NCBI GenBank assembly: GCA_900470195.1
Contig: UEIJ01000005.1
Location: 1-64,000, forward strand
Direction: 5' to 3'
DNA from: Hyphomicrobiales bacterium
Lineage (GTDB): Bacteria; Pseudomonadota; Alphaproteobacteria; Rhizobiales; Rhizobiaceae
DNA length: 64,000 bases
Within the stretch, counting starts at the first letter, position 1. Each line of letters starts with the position of its first letter. The notes beneath the pieces are model-generated. The model saw only the letters and a list, made by a program, of their open reading frames with translations, made no database searches and had not been told where the DNA came from. Shown here piece by piece: positions 59,161 through 64,000 of this stretch. Position numbers and translations under genes: made by a program.

Positions 59161-60435
59161 TCAGGCGGAAACATTACCCTTTTCGTCCTGCCGCTCGGCA
59201 TAGATATAGAGCGGACGAGCGCTGCCATCCACCACATCGCCGGAAATAACCACTTCCTGCACACCTTCCAGCGTCGGAAGCTCGAACATCGTGTCGAGCA
59301 GGATCTTTTCCATGATCGAACGCAGGCCGCGAGCACCCGTCTTGCGCTCGACCGCCTTGTTGGCAATCGCCCGCAGGGCGTCGTCGTGGAAGCTCAGCTC
59401 GACATTTTCCATGTCGAACAGGCGCTGATACTGCTTCACGAGCGCGTTCTTCGGCTCGGTCAGAATCTGCACCAGAGCATCGACATCGAGGTCTTCGAGT
59501 GTCGCGATCACCGGCAGACGACCGACGAATTCCGGAATGAGACCGAATTTCAGAAGATCTTCCGGCTCCAGTTCCTTGAAGACGTCGCCGATGCGGCGTT
59601 CATCGACCGACTTGACGGTGGCGCCGAAGCCGATGGAGGTCTTTTCACCGCGTGCAGAGATGATCTTGTCCAGACCGGCAAAAGCGCCGCCGCAGATGAA
59701 GAGGATGTTCGTCGTATCCACCTGCAGGAATTCCTGCTGCGGATGCTTGCGGCCACCCTGCGGCGGCACGGAAGCGACGGTGCCTTCCATGATCTTCAGA
59801 AGCGCCTGCTGGACGCCCTCGCCCGACACGTCGCGCGTGATGGACGGGTTATCCGACTTGCGGCTGATCTTGTCGACTTCGTCGATATAGACGATGCCGC
59901 GCTGTGCGCGTTCCACGTTGTAATCGGCAGCCTGAAGCAGCTTCAGGATGATGTTCTCGACATCTTCACCGACATAGCCGGCTTCCGTCAGCGTCGTCGC
60001 ATCGGCCATGGTGAACGGCACATCGATGATGCGGGCGAGCGTCTGGGCAAGATAGGTCTTACCGCAGCCCGTGGGGCCCACGAGCAGAATGTTCGACTTC
60101 GCAAGCTCGATGTCGTTGTTCTTCGACTGATGGGCGAGACGCTTGTAGTGATTGTGTACCGCAACCGACAGAACGCGCTTGGCATCCTTCTGACCGATGA
60201 CGTAATCGTCAAGAACGGCCATGATTTCCTGCGGCGTGGGCACGCCCTCGCGCGACTTCACCATCGAGGATTTGTTTTCCTCGCGGATGATGTCCATGCA
60301 GAGTTCGACGCACTCGTCGCAGATGAAAACGGTCGGGCCTGCAATCAGCTTGCGCACTTCATGCTGGCTTTTGCCGCAGAACGAGCAATAAAGCGTATTC
60401 TTGGAATCGCCGCCGCTATTGCTGACTTTGCTCAT
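59161..60435 (-). CDS. clpX: ATP-dependent Clp protease ATP-binding subunit ClpX
   Basis: ClpX unfolds substrates and feeds them to ClpP. The 424-residue protein has the N-terminal zinc finger ([11 protein letters not shown] ... ICDECVELC), Walker [14 protein letters not shown], Walker B YIDEVDKI, and the sensor residues typical of the family. It is 409 bases after clpP, so it probably has its own promoter. Confidence 0.97.
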   Translation of the reverse strand: MSKVSNSGGDSKNTLYCSFCGKSQHEVRKLIAGPTVFICDECVELCMDIIREENKSSMVKSREGVPTPQEIMAVLDDYVIGQKDAKRVLSVAVHNHYKRLAHQSKNNDIELAKSNILLVGPTGCGKTYLAQTLARIIDVPFTMADATTLTEAGYVGEDVENIILKLLQAADYNVERAQRGIVYIDEVDKISRKSDNPSITRDVSGEGVQQALLKIMEGTVASVPPQGGRKHPQQEFLQVDTTNILFICGGAFAGLDKIISARGEKTSIGFGATVKSVDERRIGDVFKELEPEDLLKFGLIPEFVGRLPVIATLEDLDVDALVQILTEPKNALVKQYQRLFDMENVELSFHDDALRAIANKAVERKTGARGLRSIMEKILLDTMFELPTLEGVQEVVISGDVVDGSARPLYIYAERQDEKGNVSA

Positions 60436-60844
60436 TGCAGTTTCCTTTCAGTTGATCGAAACGAACCTTGGGCGTTCGGATCGATCGTTTCTTCCGGTTC
60501 GGACCCAGTGCAGGAGGAGAAACGCACCTCCTGCCGGTCACAACAGCAGCAGATACGCGCTGCCTATAGTTTTGGACCTGTCATCAAGGGCCAATAGTCT
60601 CAGGATTCGTCACCGTATGGCTCCCCGACCGAAGGAGCCATTTGGCGACTTTTGCAGAAGCTGCACCGCCGAACAAATGAAAAATAAGTTCCCGGCAAAG
60701 ATTCGGCATAATCTGACCAAGTTTAGCGCCCCGAACCCCAACAGATGCTTAACGTGGCGCGTTAACCATCACGTAGGTGCAAGAATTGGGCCCCTTTTGT
60801 GGCAAAGGGCGCTAAAAACAGGTGCGAGCCGGAGATTCCGGCCC
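60436..60844. other. clpP-clpX interval, two inverted repeats
   Basis: No coding region is supported. Two inverted repeats are present: CAGGAGG (60511-60517) with CCTCCTG (60527-60533), and ATGGCTCC (60617-60624) with GGAGCCAT (60634-60641). A third, GCCGGA...TCCGGC, is just after the clpP stop (about 60828-60842). None has a strong T-run, so they may be leader structures or weak terminators. Confidence 0.45.
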
Positions 60845-61474
60845 TTACTTCGATTCGTCCGCGCCGACGTCGCGCGCTTCGACGACCTTATCGATCAGGC
60901 CGAACTCGAGCGCTTCCTGCGCGGTCATGAAATGGTCGCGGTCGAGCGTGCGTTCGATCGTTTCGTAATCGCGGCCTGTGTGCTTGACATAAATCTCGTT
61001 CAGGCGGCGCTTCATCTTGATGATGTCCTGCGCGTGGCGCTCAATGTCCGACGCCTGGCCCTGGAACCCGCCCGATGGCTGGTGCACCATGATGCGTGCA
61101 TTCGGCAGCGCATAACGCTGGCCGGTTGCGCCAGCCGTCAGAAGGAGCGAACCCATCGAAGCAGCCTGCCCCATGCAAAGCGTGGATACCGGCGGGCGGA
61201 TGAACTGCATCGTATCATAGATCGCCATGCCGGACGTCACCACGCCGCCGGGCGAATTGATGTACATGTTGATCTCTTTCTTCGGGTTTTCCGCTTCGAG
61301 AAAGAGAAGCTGCGCGCAAACCAGCATCGACATTCCGTCTTCAACCGGTCCGTTCACGAAGATGATGCGCTCCTTCAGAAGGCGCGAGAAAATATCATAG
61401 GCCCGTTCGCCACGGTTGGTCTGCTCAACCACCATCGGGACGAGGTTCATGACGGTTTCGATCGGATCTCTCAT
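60845..61474 (-). CDS. clpP: ATP-dependent Clp protease proteolytic subunit
   Basis: ClpP is the serine peptidase of the ClpXP machine. The 209-residue protein has the nucleophile Ser in [11 protein letters not shown], the catalytic His in [11 protein letters not shown] and the Asp further on ([10 protein letters not shown]). The start at 61474 ([10 protein letters not shown]) is preferred; an in-frame extension to 61534 is not conserved. Confidence 0.96.
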   Translation of the reverse strand: MRDPIETVMNLVPMVVEQTNRGERAYDIFSRLLKERIIFVNGPVEDGMSMLVCAQLLFLEAENPKKEINMYINSPGGVVTSGMAIYDTMQFIRPPVSTLCMGQAASMGSLLLTAGATGQRYALPNARIMVHQPSGGFQGQASDIERHAQDIIKMKRRLNEIYVKHTGRDYETIERTLDRDHFMTAQEALEFGLIDKVVEARDVGADESK

Positions 61475-61570
61475 TATGGGCCTCTGGATATATTTATGGC
61501 GAAGTGAATAGTTTTGAATCGTTAGGAGTCCCATACATAGGGCGTTGCGCCCCTGTTCCGCAAGTGGCGG

Positions 61571-62989
61571 CTACTCCCAGTCTGAATCCGTTTTTTCTGG
61601 CCGAATACCGCGCTTCTCATCCAATGTTTTGCGGGCTACTTCCGTCAGCCGGGCCTTGATGCGAACGGAGCCGTCCTCCAGATTCTCGCGCTCGACATTG
61701 CTGCCATGCTGGTAAATCCAGTCGAGCAGATGAAGCTCGAACGGGGAGAGCACGACATCGACCGAGCCGAGCGAACCCGCTATCCGGGTTTCGATCAGCG
61801 AAAGCAACCTGTCAACGCCTTCACCGGTAATGGCCGAAAGCGGGATGGGACGTCCCTCCTCGCTGCCGGCGGCAGCAAGGCGCAGAGCGGCCTCACGCCC
61901 GCTTTCATCAAGATTGTCGATCTTGTTCCAGATTTCGACGACGCGCTTGCGGTCCTGCGGTTCAATGCCTAGTCCCGCCAGAATGCTCTCCACGTCTTCG
62001 GCCTGCGCCGCATTGTCCGGATCGGAAATATCGCGGACATGCAGGATCAGATCGGCTTCGACCACTTCTTCAAGCGTGGCGCGAAATGCAGCGACCAGAT
62101 GGTGCGGCAGGTTCGAGATAAAGCCCACCGTGTCCGAGAGGATAACCGTTTCGCCATGCGGAAGGCGGATGCGGCGCAATGTCGGATCAAGCGTGGCGAA
62201 GAGCATATCTTCGGCCAGCACTTCCGCCCCCGTCATACGGTTGAAAAGCGTGGACTTTCCGGCATTCGTATAGCCTACGAGCGCCACGATCGGATGCGGC
62301 ACCTTGCGCCGCTTCTGGCGATGCAGCGTGCGGGTGCGCACCACTGTTTCAAGCTCGCGCTTGATCTTCAGAATCTTTTCCTGCAGCAAGCGGCGGTCGG
62401 CTTCGATCTGGGTTTCGCCCGGACCGCCGAGGAACCCGCCACCGCCGCGCTGGCGTTCAAGGTGGGTCCAGCTTCTGACCAGACGGCCTTTCTGATAATT
62501 CAGATGCGCCAGTTCCACCTGCAACGCACCTTCCTTGGTGCGTGCGCGCTCACCGAAAATTTCAAGAATGAGACCCGTACGGTCGATGACCTTGACGTTC
62601 CATTCCTTTTCGAGATTGCGCTGCTGCACCGGCGTCAATGCATGATCCACGATGACCAGTCCGATGGCCTTTTCCTTGACGGTTTCGGCAATGGACTCGA
62701 CCTTGCCCACGCCCAGAAGGGTCGCCGGACGGGGATTGGCGACAATGGCGATTTCGGCATGTTCGATATCGAGCGCAATCGCCCGGGCAAGCCCTATGGC
62801 TTCTTCAAGCCGCGCCTCGTTCGAGCGCTGGAACTGCGGACGCGTGCCTTCCTCGGCAGCGGTGCCTGCATTATACCGCTCTGGCAGGACAGGAACGATG
62901 ACGGCTGCCCTTGTGGGCTCTGGCTCTGAAAGTTCGAAGCCCTTGTCAGGATCGGCAGACGACGGCTTCTTATCCTTGAATTTGGACAA
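61571..62989 (-). CDS. hflX: GTPase HflX
   Basis: HflX is a ribosome-associated GTPase that splits stalled ribosomes. The 472-residue protein has the N-terminal HflX domain (VVDHALTPVQQRNLEKEW), the GTPase motif GYTNAGKSTLFN, DTVGFISNLPHHLV and NKIDN. In this group hfq-hflX lie together; here hfq stops 198 bases before. Confidence 0.95.
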   Translation of the reverse strand: MSKFKDKKPSSADPDKGFELSEPEPTRAAVIVPVLPERYNAGTAAEEGTRPQFQRSNEARLEEAIGLARAIALDIEHAEIAIVANPRPATLLGVGKVESIAETVKEKAIGLVIVDHALTPVQQRNLEKEWNVKVIDRTGLILEIFGERARTKEGALQVELAHLNYQKGRLVRSWTHLERQRGGGGFLGGPGETQIEADRRLLQEKILKIKRELETVVRTRTLHRQKRRKVPHPIVALVGYTNAGKSTLFNRMTGAEVLAEDMLFATLDPTLRRIRLPHGETVILSDTVGFISNLPHHLVAAFRATLEEVVEADLILHVRDISDPDNAAQAEDVESILAGLGIEPQDRKRVVEIWNKIDNLDESGREAALRLAAAGSEEGRPIPLSAITGEGVDRLLSLIETRIAGSLGSVDVVLSPFELHLLDWIYQHGSNVERENLEDGSVRIKARLTEVARKTLDEKRGIRPEKTDSDWE

Positions 62990-63092
62990 TGTTCACTCCG
63001 GGGACACGGAAACGTGTTATCTACGGGTGCAGATAAGTCACCGCTAAAGCTGTTTCAAATGAAAGACGCCCCGGATCGTTCAAACATGACGA

Positions 63093-63117
63093 ACCGGACA
63101 GGCAGCGCGTGTCCGGT
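63093..63117 (-). terminator. Hairpin downstream of hfq
   Basis: ACCGGACA (63093-63100) and TGTCCGGT (63110-63117) form an 8-bp stem between hfq and hflX. The tail is not T-rich, so it may be partial attenuation between the genes. Confidence 0.4.
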
Positions 63118-63187
63118 TATCATCAGCAGAAACAAAAACTGGAGCGAACAACCTAAGCCATTGCGCTCCAATGGTATTCGGAAAGCG

Positions 63188-63424
63188 TCAGGCTTCTTCG
63201 CCTTCGAACATCTGCACAGGCTGGCTTGGCATGATCGTCGAAATCGCATGCTTGTAGACAAGCTGCGAATGACCGTCACGACGCAGAAGCACGCAGAAAT
63301 TATCGAAAGACGTCACAATGCCGGTCAGTTTCACGCCATTGATAAGGAAGATCGTCAGCGAAATCTTCTGCTTGCGTACAGAATTCAGAAAAAGGTCTTG
63401 TAGATTTTGCGATCGTTCAGCCAT
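63188..63424 (-). CDS. hfq: RNA chaperone Hfq
   Basis: Hfq helps small RNAs pair with mRNAs. The 78-residue protein has the Sm1 and Sm2 motifs ([36 protein letters not shown]). It has the short C-terminus typical of alphaproteobacteria. The position between trkA and hflX is conserved in this order. Confidence 0.97.
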
Positions 63425-63692
63425 TGTTTTTATTCCTTTAATCGATCAGCAGCCAGCTCGCGATGTGTTAAACGAACACGCGCATGCACATAAATCAAGC
63501 GCCGGTGCGTGCAAAACCGGTACCCGACTGCAATTGCTGTGGAAAGACAACTGCTTCGCTATTCAGCTTCGGTTAACAGGATGGGAATCTTTGTGCAACC
63601 GTCAATTTCATTAGCCTCGCGGCAAATTCTAACAGGGCAGATGATACCGGGACTTCAAATCTGATGCCAAGCTCCCCGTCCCCGGGCCGTCA

Positions 63693-64000
63693 TCAGAAGA
63701 ATTCGAGACTGACGCGGAACATCTGCTCTACGTGTTTTACGGCGTCAGATGTTGCGAAAATGACGACGCGGTCCTTGGGCTTGATCCGCACATCGCCGTT
63801 GGGGCGGATTACCTGCCCGTCACGATAGATCGCACCGATTCGCAAACCTTCCGGCAAGTCGAGATCACGCAACGGCGCGCCAACCAGCGAGGAGGTTTCC
63901 AGTGCCTCGGCTTCGATCAGTTCGGCCATGTCGCGGTAAACGCTATAGACCGCGCGAATGCGGCCCCGCCGGACATGCTGGAGGATTTTCGAGATCGTGA
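63693..64000 (-). CDS. trkA: Trk potassium uptake protein TrkA, 3' part
   Basis: The window ends inside this gene; only the C-terminal 102 residues are visible. They include KILQHVRRGRIRAVYSVYRD and a RCK-C domain (AIYRDGQVIRPNGDVRIKPKDRVVIFA). TrkA is the NAD-binding regulatory subunit of the Trk K+ uptake system. Its position ahead of hfq is typical for this order. Confidence 0.88.
   Translation of the reverse strand, partial: TISKILQHVRRGRIRAVYSVYRDMAELIEAEALETSSLVGAPLRDLDLPEGLRIGAIYRDGQVIRPNGDVRIKPKDRVVIFATSDAVKHVEQMFRVSLEFF

Noticed and set aside
60401-61507. A 368-residue plus-strand frame across the clpP gene and its downstream gap
   Set aside because: clpP on the other strand has its full catalytic triad; the plus frame is a shadow.

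Overview
The window reads as bacterial chromosome from an alphaproteobacterium of the order Hyphomicrobiales, most likely Brucellaceae (Brucella/Ochrobactrum). The basis is the block order trkA-hfq-hflX-clpP-clpX-lon-hupB, the ssb/uvrA pair, the coaD-ppi-ppi-queA-tgt operon beside gyrA, the GTTC-N7-GTTC type of LexA site, and short palindromic intergenic repeats of the kind common in this group. The genus is an inference from gene content. No phage, insertion sequence, rRNA operon or CRISPR array was seen. One tRNA gene, tRNA-Leu(GAG), is present.

Layout. 0-14.5 kb is mostly housekeeping: a TPR-methyltransferase, a small outer-membrane protein, a BASS-family transporter, galE, mazG, two flavoproteins, an unrecognised exported repeat-domain protein, thrS, a D,D-carboxypeptidase with a SPOR domain, yidD overlapping an Fe-S scaffold gene, folE-hisI and a patatin-like phospholipase. 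15-18.5 kb holds a glutarate-type catabolic set: a CoA-transferase and gcdH under a divergent LysR regulator. 19.4-22.3 kb holds a two-gene dedicated sortase system of the class found in Gram-negative bacteria. 22.3-29.5 kb holds an LLM-type flavin oxidoreductase, an RND efflux pair facing a TetR regulator with a perfect 16-bp palindrome between them, and a WYL regulator next to a VOC protein. 29.6-37.7 kb is the tgt-queA-ppi-ppi-coaD operon, gyrA and a MarC-family protein.

37.7-49.7 kb is a complete C-P lyase and phosphonate uptake locus: phnGHIJKL, a hexapeptide transferase, phnM and phnN, then phnC, phnD and two phnE permeases, with phnF divergent. Two Pho-box arrays (one exact CTGTCAT-N4-CTGTCAT, one degenerate triple array) and an inverted repeat suited to PhnF suggest combined phosphate-starvation activation and local repression. 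Uptake by PhnCDE feeds PhnGHIJ-K-L, and PhnM and PhnN carry the ribose phosphonate product towards PRPP.

49.7-64 kb returns to core genes: arsC, ssb and uvrA (each with its own LexA site in a 1-kb intergenic region that also holds an unexplained structured block), two small membrane or exported proteins, hupB, lon, clpX, clpP, hflX, hfq and the 3' part of trkA, which runs off the window.
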